The position numbers were made by a program, and so were the translations under genes. Under the pieces are notes generated by a model, which saw only the letters and a program-made list of their open reading frames with translations, ran no database searches and was not told where the DNA came from. DNA of 64,000 bases from Bacteroidota bacterium (lineage in GTDB: Bacteria; Bacteroidota; Ignavibacteria; Kapaibacteriales; UBA2268). The stretch covers positions 40,942 to 104,941 of the forward strand of contig SCSM01000020.1 in NCBI GenBank assembly GCA_004322215.1. Direction: 5' to 3'. The first letter of the stretch is position 1, and each line of letters opens with the position of its first letter. Of the stretch, positions 20,901 to 28,950 are shown piece after piece.

Positions 20901-22052
20901 TCAAATCCTCATGGCGGATTCAGGATTCATCCTTCATCGGGTTTCCCGTTCTTTGGTTTTGAAACCTTCCCGGGTAAGAGACCTCCAAATGCAGTGCTGC
21001 AGGATAATTTCCAGCAAAAAACAACTTTCGAAATCAAAACTTCGAGGAAATTGTGGGAAGGTGCAGTACTCGATTTGAACTGGATGACAGAATTTGGTTT
21101 CAATAAAAATCAAACTGTCCTTACTGATTCTTTAGGCACTCCGACTTTTACAAATATTATTTCACTCGAATCAATCAGCAGGACATATTTCAGCATGCCC
21201 CCGATTTTCGGGATGAATATATCAAACAATACTGTTGAACATGTGATTGACCTGTACAGTGCAAGAAAATCACAAATAGACCCGCTGCCGATTGATACAA
21301 TACAAAAGAATCAATTACTATTGATAGCACTATCCGAATCTTTCAGGGATGGGCTTGAATTGTTCAGCATTTTCGGTGGTCCCGGTTCTGTTTACATCCC
21401 TGCAATTAACTGGTCATTCAGGTGGGAAGGCCTCGAAAAATGGGAGATATGGAATAAAACATTGAAAAATGTTTCTATCGAACACAGCTATACATCAAAA
21501 TATGCCGAAGTTGCTCAAATCACCGATAACGGAAAAACCATCCAAACACAACAAGTGCAAGTCGGTTTTCAGCCATTACTCGGAATTAATGTAGGATTCG
21601 ATGAGGAAAAGCTAAAAGGTGTGTTAACAACATCTTTCAGATTATTAACAACTGCATCATACAATTTGATGACATCTAATCGGGGAACTATATCCAAGCA
21701 AGCAACCACTGAATTACAAATTCAGGCAAATTATGCAATGAGAGGATTCGAATTCCCTTTTCTCGGATTGAACTTGAAAAACGACCTTGAATTTATTTTC
21801 TATACATCTTATAAAAATAATAAGACCGCAACTTATGATATATACAACTACCAGGGTGAAAACGGAAGAACAATTCAGGGCAACACTCAAATTTCAATTG
21901 AGCCGCGTGTAAGGTATTCTATGAGCAAGAGGGTTACTGCTTCATTCTTTGTCAGATATGACGGCACATTTACCGAAGGTGCTGCACAACCGGGATATTC
22001 CACTACCCAGATTGGATTGGATATTCGTTTATCAATTGCAGGAGGAAGATAA
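14997..22052 (+). CDS. sprA: T9SS outer-membrane translocon SprA (Sov)
   Basis: The 2351 residues match the usual size of SprA, the giant single-chain barrel through which T9SS cargo crosses the outer membrane. Family-typical stretches include INVQGEVNVTLGWRWDSQN, KIGDKLKLTTDWNTHRQFDY, GEDDDIIKLVELGNVNLPLP and TSRMPFQIRAYDFARNHFF, plus many barrel strands to the C-terminus. A basic n-region and hydrophobic core (about 1-30) form a signal peptide. The start is TTG at 14997: an in-frame stop lies at 14982, no ATG or GTG is available, and the TTG at 15033 would remove the basic residues. Residues 80-133 are six nonapeptide repeats. The PorW-like partner is the next gene. PorT, PorU and GldKLMN are not in the window. 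Confidence 0.96.
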   Translation: MGRRLKKIINSVLIVFFLFIITGKNTPAHASGNETLIFSYAGFYFQYTIFSTLSLYGPAFWLSFNLPVPFQLDTTQTPNDTNKLPNPVDTSKFISTKDTSKVINLNDTSNVSKLKDTSKISNSKDTSAVSNSKDSANGNTYYSNFTPFDRIDTLHPKSELRNHPKGFTKYSTVDKDIDSVTTHYDVDKHDMGFSYNMGIDEYLKIRKKNIQYDLWDSLMARYSLAEALSGGDLARLISQSTGLTIPVPPNPVMSIFGKPTININVQGEVNVTLGWRWDSQNLGTVSAFGQTQSTPIFNQDIRVNVSAKIGDKLKLTTDWNTHRQFDYDNKFKLGFEGEDDDIIKLVELGNVNLPLPTTLIRGGQTLFGVRSDFQFGPLFLKTIFSQRRGERKYVDVRGGTSRMPFQIRAYDFARNHFFLDTIYRSVYRDYFKNSTGIIPPSTQKIRVKEIEVWESENNVQNAAVYSTYAVAYADLDSILVKRGQKYNDNKKRTPISSGIVEAGQFIKLDSTRFKIDYNLGTLTILNLRADRYYAVGYRIEGETTSPDDDAYYGNLTNTLTTIPGQGKRDTLILKLISRPNMIPSYKSLWARQMKNIYSINATNVNPEDTRIAIWYLNQNNDSSDVLPGAPDKLVTILGVDRVTNGNGNPTPDGEFDMRPPFFDFERGEITFPSLEPFREGLQSYFERQGNIQLAQQFIFREIYDTTYEVARRNTGRDRFIISGEVSGRATNKIPLGAFNLAQGSVKVTLDGVPLREFEDYVVDYYSGMLTLRNQRASLPNANLKIEYEANDVFNISTRTLTGIRGDYQLFKSRKLNAGLGFTLMYYDQSAIIDRVRLGEEPVSNTMFGLDTKLQWETPWITKMLDALPFYDTKATSSLQLRGEWAITFPEPNKRTSDVISDNGEPVVYIDDFEGAQRYISLGLSSAQWIHSSQPVDSIIGVDDVERAKFRGNMHWFQYFIPKVPIKEVYPQKDIVQGRSNISPLNIIFNPVMRGIYNKNLQFLDSLDRDFNPADEFGSKPENRQKIWAGMERLFSSFNTNFDTENIDYIEIMMKIDVWEPGKTKMYIDLGQISEDIIPNGILNTEDGITQANPVPNNIIDPGEDIGIDAQNDQQEIASGLYPVPKDPNGDPARDNYAFDFSKDDNRRTEADFRKYNNFEGNSLVSEIGQFPDTEILNKNNGQTIFLDNSYFTYEVNLLPIPEINSQIVGGGNNKWYLYRIPIRKPSSSVGNPSFANIQYIRVWFKGGSFAGEIADWRLVGAQWQRVNNFQENVLPDDSVLQISFVNIEENSGAPNYYTMPPGVSAPRQLNNPDPNQDIRLNEQSIAISVRNLKYGEERLATRIFRQVDLFYYKYLKFFVHGDGTMPDNIVPGAIPKAYCYLRFGIDSANYYEYRRPLLRGWQDINIILTELTAIKQVRDSLGVLNRQIFPVPGDPLAVFAIKGNPTLTRIQFFGFGISNPSERYPNELSTTMWIDELRLLSPERRSDWGGVGSFDMKLADLGNINANISQTNPNFHMLEERFGNRIKTTNWSFNAQGNLEKFAPESFKNLRIPISFNHSEYVQDPEFVSNNDVKLSDAANAAAERTRIDAINRGLTPEAAQFLADETKRATISRSQTVRVLDSWALTGIRLGIPINHWLIDDTFNKLTLGYSYSQEWERSPVVAERFSWQWNFTGQYSIQFSKLFTVEPFKWAEETAFFDTYKEMKINFIPSNFTASLNLTRRRITEQSRFLESPSPVFREFSAQRQAQFTWKFTENGFLSPALDYNVSTISTLVPLELDETGQQRTGSQIASMMFFRNGNLINLGDINNHMQTVTLNIKPRLPIGEYHKYFDMSGSFVTTYNWMNPLQPDPVIRDIAKSATWKNTIRFNTAFKLKSLTDDLFGILTPKLIKKIPDKDTSGPTVLGNIFRTIKTIFFDFDKVDLIFNQSSNTLNPGVIGGTGITNFWAFWRNNEDILGPSLAYQLGLVSNPHGGFRIHPSSGFPFFGFETFPGKRPPNAVLQDNFQQKTTFEIKTSRKLWEGAVLDLNWMTEFGFNKNQTVLTDSLGTPTFTNIISLESISRTYFSMPPIFGMNISNNTVEHVIDLYSARKSQIDPLPIDTIQKNQLLLIALSESFRDGLELFSIFGGPGSVYIPAINWSFRWEGLEKWEIWNKTLKNVSIEHSYTSKYAEVAQITDNGKTIQTQQVQVGFQPLLGINVGFDEEKLKGVLTTSFRLLTTASYNLMTSNRGTISKQATTELQIQANYAMRGFEFPFLGLNLKNDLEFIFYTSYKNNKTATYDIYNYQGENGRTIQGNTQISIEPRVRYSMSKRVTASFFVRYDGTFTEGAAQPGYSTTQIGLDIRLSIAGGR
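15234..15395 (+). repeat. 27-bp coding tandem repeat (six D-T-S/N nonapeptides) in sprA
   Basis: Residues 80-133 of SprA read as six consecutive 9-residue units each starting D-T: DTNKLPNPV, DTSKFISTK, DTSKVINLN, DTSNVSKLK, DTSKISNSK and DTSAVSNSK, followed by a decayed DSANGN. They lie just after the signal peptide and N-terminal segment. Confidence 0.85.
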
Positions 22053-22371
22053 CATTACCGGATTATGAATTATTAATTTAGAATTTTGAATTGTTTAATA
22101 CAGTTAATTAATCATAATTTTATTTAAAAAGATAAAAAAATTAATTACTGCAATAATAATAAATACATAACGTATTGCTAATATTAGCCAATTTAATTAA
22201 ATTACTATTTACAATTTGCGATTTACGAAATAAATGTTTTGAAAGTGGTTAATATTGTTTTTTTTATTATGAAAAATTTAACTAATGTAAAATTTAAATG
22301 GCTGATGTGCTTATGATTATTTACTAATTACTTATTAATAATTACTAATTATATATATTGAGTGATAAATA
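22053..22371. other. Intergenic region sprA to porW-like gene
   Basis: This is 319 bases of very AT-rich sequence without a credible ORF. It begins with degenerate GAATTTTGAATTGT units like those after other genes. It contains a perfect 12-base palindrome, GCTAATATTAGC at 22177-22188, which may be an operator or only AT-rich symmetry. I see no clear terminator hairpin, so read-through from sprA is possible. Confidence 0.5.
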
Positions 22372-24510
22372 ATGTTCAAGTATTTTGCTGCAATCAGTTT
22401 TACGTTTCTTTTGCTTGTCATCGGCGGTTGCAAGCAATATGATAATTTCACAACATTCTATAATACATATTACAATGCAGAACGGCTTATCAAAGAGACC
22501 GAAGAAGATTTCGATTACCAGGAAGAGAAAAAAAGAGTCAAACCCAGGATTATAGTACCGGATAATAAGTTATATGTTCCGGCAGTTCCAAAAAGCGGAC
22601 CGCCTCCGTTCCTTAACGAATTTATTATTACTCAGCAAAAACTTCAACCGGTAAAAACAAAGCTTGATTCGATAATTATAAAGGGCTCTAAGATTTTATC
22701 CAAGCATCCGAAGAGTAATTATATCGAAGGTACTCTGTATTTGATGGCAATGTCATTCTTTTATCAGAACCAGTGGATAAATTCTCAAATCAAATGCAGT
22801 GAATTGATTGATAAATATCCGGATGGTGACTTATCTCCCGATGCACATCTTTTAATGGCAAAAGATTATCTCATTCAGAGAAAATTTTTAGCCGGACAGG
22901 TATTATTATCCAGGACAGTTGATATTGCATGGCAAAAGAAAAGATACGATATATTATCGGAAGCTTTCCGCCTTGAAGCCGAATTATCATTGTTTCTGAA
23001 TGATACCGAAGGTGCTTTGAGACCATATAAGCAGGCAATAGTTCAATGCGAAGATGACGAACAGCGTGCAAAGTGGCAATTAGACTTAGCATCACTTCAA
23101 TACAGGATAGGTATGTTTGATAAAGCGGAACTTAGTTTTCAACGTGTATTGAATTATGACCCCGACTACCTCGGTATATTTGAAGCATTGCTTTATGAAG
23201 CTGCAAGCAAATCCAGATTAGGAAAATTTCAAGAAGCCGAAGAAATACTCGACAGACTTGAAAGTGACGGGAAATTTACTGAATGGAGAGCAAACATTGT
23301 TGCAGAAAGATTAAACATTCTGAGACTGCAAAGAAAAGATACACTATTTAATAAAATGACTGTTTATGCTGATTCTGCTTATCCTAACAATGATGCCATA
23401 TCAACTGTCTATTATGAAATGGGTATGGATAATTATTTCCAGAATAAATATGTTTATGCCAGGAATTATTTTGCTAGGTCAAAAATTATTAAAACTCCTG
23501 TCTCCAATTCCTCGGATAAAATGTATAAATTACTGAATAGCTGGGAAAGCAAAAGAAATGTTACAGTACCCCTCATGCAGCGATGGGCAACTAAGGATAC
23601 TTTAAACGATTCAACATTATCGGTATTCGCCTTAAATCTTTTCGAAACGGGAAGAATTCACGAAGAACTCGGCAATTCTGATTCTGCTGAGTTTTATTTC
23701 AAATTTGCAAAAGATGTATCTCCTGTAAATGATAAAGCTACTGCAAGATATTTGTATGTATATGCTCGATATATCGAAGATAATGAACCAACGGTAACTG
23801 ATTCGATTCTCGATTACATTGTACAGCAATTTCCGACTACCGAATACGGAATTGATGCACGCAAAAGATTAGGTTATACTGAAGAATTCGTGATTGATAC
23901 CGTCGCAGAGCTATTTAAATCAGGTGTCATGCTTAGAAAAAATAAAGAATACGACTATGCTTTACGGCAGTTTCTCACAATTTATGAAAAATATCCGGAA
24001 AATGATTTTGCTGCGAAGGCACTATATTCTGTCGGTTGGACTTTTGAAAATGATTTAAAAAACAGGGATAGTGCAATTCATTATTACCTGATACTATTGG
24101 AGAAATATCCGAATTCGGAATACGCAAAAGACATAAGAGCAATGGTTGATTATGCTAATGCAATGAAAGCCGGAAAAATTCCTGATTCTCTTAAAGCACT
24201 TCATTTAATAAAGTATGAAAAGAAAACTCAGGTTGATACTATTGCAATACAGTCAACTGAAAAAGGTCAAAAAAACAAGTCATTATTTAATGACCCTCTC
24301 GATATTATTAATAAACCGAAGGAATTTATCAAAACATTAACCGAACCATTTTCCAATCCTGAAAAAATGCTCGAAAATACAACTAAGGATGTAACAGACC
24401 CGAATAAATTAAAAGAAAAAGTGACCCCTGAAATAAAATTTGAAAATCCATTTAAAGACCTTGAACAGGACACAACAAAAAAAGATGTCAAGATAACTCC
24501 TCCGAAATAG
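22372..24510 (+). CDS. TPR lipoprotein, SprE/PorW-like T9SS component
   Basis: This 712-residue protein has a lipoprotein signal (MFKYFAAISFTFLLLVIGGC, lipidated C20). The start of the mature part (NFTTFYNTYYNAERLIKETE) resembles the conserved N-terminus of SprE/PorW lipoproteins. Tetratricopeptide repeats fill about residues 100-600, for example AELSFQRVLNYDPDYLGIFE, YALRQFLTIYEKYPENDFAAKAL and AIHYYLILLEKYPNSEYA. The last roughly 100 residues are low-complexity, rich in K, E, D, N and P. In other Bacteroidota PorW bridges the periplasmic PorK/N ring to the SprA translocon, and its position directly after sprA supports that role. Identity rests on architecture, N-terminal motif and neighbourhood, so other TPR lipoproteins are possible. 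Confidence 0.68.
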   Translation: MFKYFAAISFTFLLLVIGGCKQYDNFTTFYNTYYNAERLIKETEEDFDYQEEKKRVKPRIIVPDNKLYVPAVPKSGPPPFLNEFIITQQKLQPVKTKLDSIIIKGSKILSKHPKSNYIEGTLYLMAMSFFYQNQWINSQIKCSELIDKYPDGDLSPDAHLLMAKDYLIQRKFLAGQVLLSRTVDIAWQKKRYDILSEAFRLEAELSLFLNDTEGALRPYKQAIVQCEDDEQRAKWQLDLASLQYRIGMFDKAELSFQRVLNYDPDYLGIFEALLYEAASKSRLGKFQEAEEILDRLESDGKFTEWRANIVAERLNILRLQRKDTLFNKMTVYADSAYPNNDAISTVYYEMGMDNYFQNKYVYARNYFARSKIIKTPVSNSSDKMYKLLNSWESKRNVTVPLMQRWATKDTLNDSTLSVFALNLFETGRIHEELGNSDSAEFYFKFAKDVSPVNDKATARYLYVYARYIEDNEPTVTDSILDYIVQQFPTTEYGIDARKRLGYTEEFVIDTVAELFKSGVMLRKNKEYDYALRQFLTIYEKYPENDFAAKALYSVGWTFENDLKNRDSAIHYYLILLEKYPNSEYAKDIRAMVDYANAMKAGKIPDSLKALHLIKYEKKTQVDTIAIQSTEKGQKNKSLFNDPLDIINKPKEFIKTLTEPFSNPEKMLENTTKDVTDPNKLKEKVTPEIKFENPFKDLEQDTTKKDVKITPPK

Positions 24511-24565
24511 TTTTAAGTTGTGAATTTTATAATTTTGATAAATATAAATAAAGAGTAATCACAGA

Positions 24566-25678
24566 GTGACAGTTATAAAAGAAAGAAAATTAGATAACAA
24601 TATAAGTACCGAGCAGCAGCTTGCATGGTACAAATCTTTTTTTGATAATTCAACTGATGCAGTATTTATTATTCAACCTGATACATGGGAAGTTCTCGAC
24701 GCTAATAATTGTGCATCAGATACCATGAATATTCCAAAGACAAAATTAATTGGTACTACCCTGCCTCAATTCAGAAGAATTTTTAAATTGCTGAATAAAA
24801 GTGAATCACCAATCGTATTAAGCGAATTGACTTTATTTAACAGCGATGATGTAGAAGTGATGATTGAGATAAGTGCTCGTTTTATCGATTACAACGGGCA
24901 AAGATTAATTCAGGCAGTTGCAAGGGATGTCAGTGAACAAAGAATAATGACTGATAAATTATTACAGACTGATAAACTTGTTTTATTGGGACAATTATCT
25001 GCGGGAATTTCACATGAAATTAGAAATCCATTGTCGGCTGTGAATCTTAATTTACAAACACTGGAGAGAGAATTACCAAAGGATTCTCCTGAATTGGAAA
25101 AAGTTAAAATTGCCCTGCAGGGAGTTGATAGAATTTCTAAAATTGTCGAGAAAACACTTAGTTTTTCCAGAACTTCAATCCCTGAAATTAAAGGAATGGA
25201 CATCAATTCACAGCTACGTTCGACGTTTGATTTGTTATCATCGCAGCTATCGAAAAAAAAGGTTGAAGTGGAATTTGATTTAATGGATAAATTACCGTTG
25301 ATTGCCGCAGACACTAAACAAATGCAGCAAGTATTCATCAACCTGGTTACAAATTCAATTGATGCAATTAACGATTCCGGTAAAATAAAAATCAGAACTT
25401 TTTTAGAAACCGCGGGGAGAGAGAATGAGCAGGATTATGTGGTTACATCAATCGCAGACACAGGTATAGGAATTAGCGCTGAAGATTTATCGAAAGTATT
25501 CAATCCGTTTTTCACCAGAAAAGCGGAAGGGACAGGTTTAGGACTACCTATTACTCAAAGAATAATATATAATCATAATGGTGTGATTGATATAGAAAGT
25601 GTAGTAGGCAAGGGAACAACATTTTACATTAAACTACCGGTTTTAATGCAAAACGGGGAAATGGAAAATGGTAATTAG
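24566..25678 (+). CDS. PAS-domain sensor histidine kinase (NtrB-like, soluble)
   Basis: This 370-residue kinase has an N-terminal PAS domain (about 15-130; WYKSFFDNSTDAVFIIQPD) and then HisKA with phospho-acceptor H150 in GQLSAGISHEIRNPLSAV. The HATPase domain has an N box (QQVFINLVTNSIDAI), G1 (ADTGIGIS), F box (FNPFFTRKAEG) and G2 (GTGLGLPI). No membrane helix is present, so it senses a cytoplasmic signal or partner, as NtrB does. Translation starts at GTG 24566. It follows the porW-like gene by 55 bases and precedes a sigma-54 response regulator that is its likely partner. A link to T9SS control is only inferred from position. Confidence 0.9.
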   Translation: MTVIKERKLDNNISTEQQLAWYKSFFDNSTDAVFIIQPDTWEVLDANNCASDTMNIPKTKLIGTTLPQFRRIFKLLNKSESPIVLSELTLFNSDDVEVMIEISARFIDYNGQRLIQAVARDVSEQRIMTDKLLQTDKLVLLGQLSAGISHEIRNPLSAVNLNLQTLERELPKDSPELEKVKIALQGVDRISKIVEKTLSFSRTSIPEIKGMDINSQLRSTFDLLSSQLSKKKVEVEFDLMDKLPLIAADTKQMQQVFINLVTNSIDAINDSGKIKIRTFLETAGRENEQDYVVTSIADTGIGISAEDLSKVFNPFFTRKAEGTGLGLPITQRIIYNHNGVIDIESVVGKGTTFYIKLPVLMQNGEMENGN

Positions 25679-25837
25679 AAATTGGTTATTTAGAAAGATA
25701 ATTAATAAAATAAATTCTTTGAATGTGAATTAAATTAATGCAAGTTTGAAATCAGGTTTGAGTTAAATTTATAAAATAAATTTTTAAGTAGTAAAAAATA
25801 TTAAGTCAAAATTAATTATTAAAAAAATCGGGAGTAT

Positions 25838-27259
25838 ATGGAACAACAGAATTACACAATAGTTGTGATTGAAGATGACCCACTGGTCAATTCAACAGTG
25901 AAAGGGATACTTACAAAGAAATATACGAAAGTAGTTACATATACTGATGCACAGGAGGCACAGGATGAATTCCATTTGATAGGTCCGGATTTGGTGCTCC
26001 TGGATATATTCCTTGGACATGCGAACGGATTGGATATTCTTGAAATGCTGCGTAAGCAGGGATATACGATGCCGGTAATAATGATGACGGCATTTTCGGA
26101 TATTAAAATGGCTGTCAGAGCAATGAAACTCGGTGCTGAGGATTTTATCGTCAAACCTCTTGACCTGGAACAACTTGAAGTTGCCGTGGAAAAGACACTT
26201 GAAAATTATGATTTGAGGCGGCAGGTTGATTTACTGTCCGAAAAATTAAGAGAAGAGAGACCGAATGAAATTCTTGGCAGTTCCGAAGGATTGAATAAAG
26301 CTATCGAGACCGCAAAAATTATTGCTTCGGCAGATACAACTGCGATTTTATTGGGTGAATCCGGAACAGGTAAGGAACTGATTGCTCGCTTCATACATGA
26401 TAATTCCAATAAAGCAAAAGGTCCTTTCGTAACGATTAATTGTGGAGCTATACCGAGAGAGCTTGCAGAAAATGAATTGTTCGGTTATGAAAGAGGAGCA
26501 TTTACAGGTGCAACCGAAAAGATTAGACCCGGGAAATTTGAACAGGCAAACAGGGGTACAATACTTCTGGATGAAATTTCCGAATTAAGTATGGATTTGC
26601 AGGTAAAACTTCTGAGAGTTTTGCAGGAAAGAAGCTTTTACCGCCTTGGAGGCACAAAGGAAATCAGCGTAGATGTAAAAGTTATTGCCTCGACAAACCA
26701 GGAACTTGAAAAACTTGTCGAAGATGGAAAATTCCGTGAAGATTTGTTTTACAGACTTAATGTTGCCCGTATTTACCTTCCCCCTCTCAGAGACAGAGGT
26801 GCCGATATTATGCTTCTTGCCAAAGCTTTTGTAAAAGAATTCAATAAGAAATTTAATAAAAATGTGAAAGGATTTTCACCTGATGCTGTAGAGATAATTA
26901 ATAATTACCAATGGAAAGGAAATATACGCGAGCTTAGGAATGTTATCGAAAGAATCATATTACTGGAAAGCGGCGATATGATTACTCGTGAAACACTCAG
27001 CTTCCTCAAAACCGCTTTGGGTCAACCAGGAACACCAATTAAAGCTATTGCGGAATTAAGCGATGGGCAGCATTTCCTTCAAATTGCATCAAATGGTGTC
27101 AGCATGGGTAATGTCCTGCGTGATTTAATTATTCAGACGCTGAATATTACAAACGGTAATCAGATTAAAGCAGCAAAACTTCTCGGAATTTCGAGAGCTA
27201 AACTGAGATACAGAATCGAACAATTAGGCATAAATATTACAGGCAAGAGTATAACTTAA
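25838..27259 (+). CDS. Sigma-54-dependent response regulator (NtrC/AtoC family)
   Basis: This 473-residue protein has a receiver domain (about 7-120) with acidic pocket E12-D13-D14, phospho-acceptor D56, T84 and K106. The AAA+ domain (about 145-380) has Walker A GESGTGKE (173-180), the sigma-54 contact loop GAFTGA (220-225) and Walker B TILLDE (241-246). A Fis-type helix-turn-helix lies at the end (NGNQIKAAKLLGISRAKLRYRIEQLGI). It activates sigma-54 promoters when phosphorylated, most likely by the kinase ending 159 bases upstream. The start has a GGGAG ribosome site. Target promoters cannot be assigned from this window. Confidence 0.95.
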   Translation: MEQQNYTIVVIEDDPLVNSTVKGILTKKYTKVVTYTDAQEAQDEFHLIGPDLVLLDIFLGHANGLDILEMLRKQGYTMPVIMMTAFSDIKMAVRAMKLGAEDFIVKPLDLEQLEVAVEKTLENYDLRRQVDLLSEKLREERPNEILGSSEGLNKAIETAKIIASADTTAILLGESGTGKELIARFIHDNSNKAKGPFVTINCGAIPRELAENELFGYERGAFTGATEKIRPGKFEQANRGTILLDEISELSMDLQVKLLRVLQERSFYRLGGTKEISVDVKVIASTNQELEKLVEDGKFREDLFYRLNVARIYLPPLRDRGADIMLLAKAFVKEFNKKFNKNVKGFSPDAVEIINNYQWKGNIRELRNVIERIILLESGDMITRETLSFLKTALGQPGTPIKAIAELSDGQHFLQIASNGVSMGNVLRDLIIQTLNITNGNQIKAAKLLGISRAKLRYRIEQLGINITGKSIT

Positions 27260-27361
27260 GTTATTAACATTTTTACAGGATTCAAATGCTTTAAACAAGG
27301 AAAAAAGATTAAATAAAATATGATTTTTAAAAACCAGATAACTTGTAAAAAAAAATAAAAA

Positions 27362-28273
27362 ATGGAATCACAATTATTTACATTTAAATTTACTAAAGAT
27401 AGTTCGCAAACAGAAACAATTAAACAGCCACCTGCTGAATTGGTAATGAGTTCTGCCTCTTTTGTCGAGATACGAAACATAATATATCAATATTCAGGAA
27501 TATATTATACTGAAAATAAGAAATATTTACTCGAAGATAGATTGAATAAAATAATATATGAAAAAAATTATTCAGGTTATGATGAATATATAAGAATACT
27601 TAAAACACCAAGTTACAGGGACGAAGTAAACAATTTATTAGAAGCAATAACAATTAATGAGACATATTTTTTCAGGTCAGAAGAGCAATTCAATGCTTTC
27701 GAAAAGATTCTCGTTCCCGAAATAATCAATCTAAAAAAAACAAAAAAAGAAGATGCTTACCTGAGAATTTGGAGTGCCGGGACATCTACTGGAGAAGAAG
27801 CTTACACAATTGCAATTATTATCCGGCAAAAACTGCAAAATATATTTCCTGGTGTAAAATTCCAGGTTTTGGCTAGCGATATTAATAATAACGCACTGAA
27901 TTCGGCAAAAAAAGGTATTTATAAAGAATATGCAGTGAAGGGTTTGCCTTCAGAAATATTAAATAAGTATTTCCAAAAAACCGATAGTTATTACATACTC
28001 AGCGACGAAATAAAACAGATGGTGAAATTCACTAATGTTAATCTTTATGATTATAATGCCATCAAAACCATTAAAAACGTGGATGTGATTTTCTGTGTCA
28101 ATGTCCTCATCTTCTTCGATATTCCGTCAAAGCAAAAAGTTCTATCCTACCTTTACGAAATATTAAATAAAGGAGGTTATTTGTTAATAGGCAATTCTGA
28201 ATCTTTGCACAACCTGACTAAAGATTTTAAGTTATTGCATTTTCCTAAGACTATGGCTTACAAAAAGGAATAA
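27362..28273 (+). CDS. cheR: CheR-type protein-glutamate methyltransferase
   Basis: This 303-residue protein has the CheR helical N-domain (about 30-95) and SAM-binding domain: ITINETYFFRSEEQFNAFEK, SAM motif RIWSAGTSTGEEAYTIAI, SDINNNALNSAKKGIY, and ILNKGGYLLIGNSESLHNL near the end. Classic CheR methylates glutamates of chemoreceptors. The usual CRNVLIYF motif is CVNVLIFFD here, with V in place of R. No chemoreceptor, CheA, CheW or CheB is in the window, so the target could be a non-canonical signalling protein. It lies 102 bases after the NtrC-like gene on the same strand. A roughly 30-residue tail precedes the family's normal N-terminus. Confidence 0.88.
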   Translation: MESQLFTFKFTKDSSQTETIKQPPAELVMSSASFVEIRNIIYQYSGIYYTENKKYLLEDRLNKIIYEKNYSGYDEYIRILKTPSYRDEVNNLLEAITINETYFFRSEEQFNAFEKILVPEIINLKKTKKEDAYLRIWSAGTSTGEEAYTIAIIIRQKLQNIFPGVKFQVLASDINNNALNSAKKGIYKEYAVKGLPSEILNKYFQKTDSYYILSDEIKQMVKFTNVNLYDYNAIKTIKNVDVIFCVNVLIFFDIPSKQKVLSYLYEILNKGGYLLIGNSESLHNLTKDFKLLHFPKTMAYKKE

Positions 28274-28326
28274 TTATGAATTTTGAATTTCAAATTTTGA
28301 TTTTATAACCGATAATATAAAATATT

Positions 28327-28899
28327 ATGGATAATTTAGATAACATAGAGAATCAGCAAAAAAATGAATCTCCTTTCGGAGAAGAATTTGATAAGGATGC
28401 TGTTGTAAATAAACCCGATGCTGAACAGCGGCAGTCGGTTATGACTGATGAAGAACTCATCGAAGCACTCACATTAACGGAAGATTTTCGTAAGGAAAAG
28501 AACTTTTCCAATCTAATCAAAGGCGACCCGGAAGAGTACGAAAAACCGACGGATGAGGTATTGAAAAAGAAATTCAAGGATTACCTGCAAATAAAAAATA
28601 TTACAGGCAGACAAACAGATATACCTCATTCAAGCAGAATTCCCGCTGAAAAAGTTACCGATTCCGGTGTTATGATGGAAATACTCGATGACCCGGCAAT
28701 GAAAGATGATGAAAAACATTCTTCGGTATTTGTGCATAAAAATGATAATGATGAAATCGAAATAATCGAAGTTGTCTGTTCCTGCGGGAAAAAGACTTTT
28801 ATTTCACTCAAGACAACGGAAAGCGAGCCAAACAGCGAGTATCCCGATGTGGGGGTGCATGATTTCAGTTACGAGGAGCTGAAAAAGAATCATGAATGA
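28327..28899 (+). CDS. Acidic hypothetical protein with CxC motif
   Basis: I do not recognise a family. The 190-residue product is strongly acidic with no signal peptide or membrane segment, so probably cytoplasmic. Residues 40-95 look helical (DEELIEALTLTEDF, KKKFKDYLQI). A C-terminal beta segment (about 143-162) carries a single CSC pair (C151, C153) in IEIIEVVCSCGKKTFIS, reminiscent of half a zinc ribbon; a second Cys pair is absent, so a metal site would need a dimer. It starts 53 bases after cheR on the same strand, suggesting a shared transcript and possibly a linked signalling role. Confidence 0.6.
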   Translation: MDNLDNIENQQKNESPFGEEFDKDAVVNKPDAEQRQSVMTDEELIEALTLTEDFRKEKNFSNLIKGDPEEYEKPTDEVLKKKFKDYLQIKNITGRQTDIPHSSRIPAEKVTDSGVMMEILDDPAMKDDEKHSSVFVHKNDNDEIEIIEVVCSCGKKTFISLKTTESEPNSEYPDVGVHDFSYEELKKNHE

Positions 28900-28919
28900 T
28901 GAATGTTGAATTCTGAATT

Positions 28920-28943
28920 TTATTTCGCAAGATGGCGAAATAA
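28920..28943. terminator. Terminator-like hairpin between convergent genes
   Basis: TTATTTCGC and GCGAAATAA form a 9-bp perfect stem around the 6-base loop AAGATG. It lies between convergent gene ends at 28899 and 28951. There is no long T run, so termination strength is uncertain. Confidence 0.55.
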
Positions 28944-28950
28944 TTGAGAT

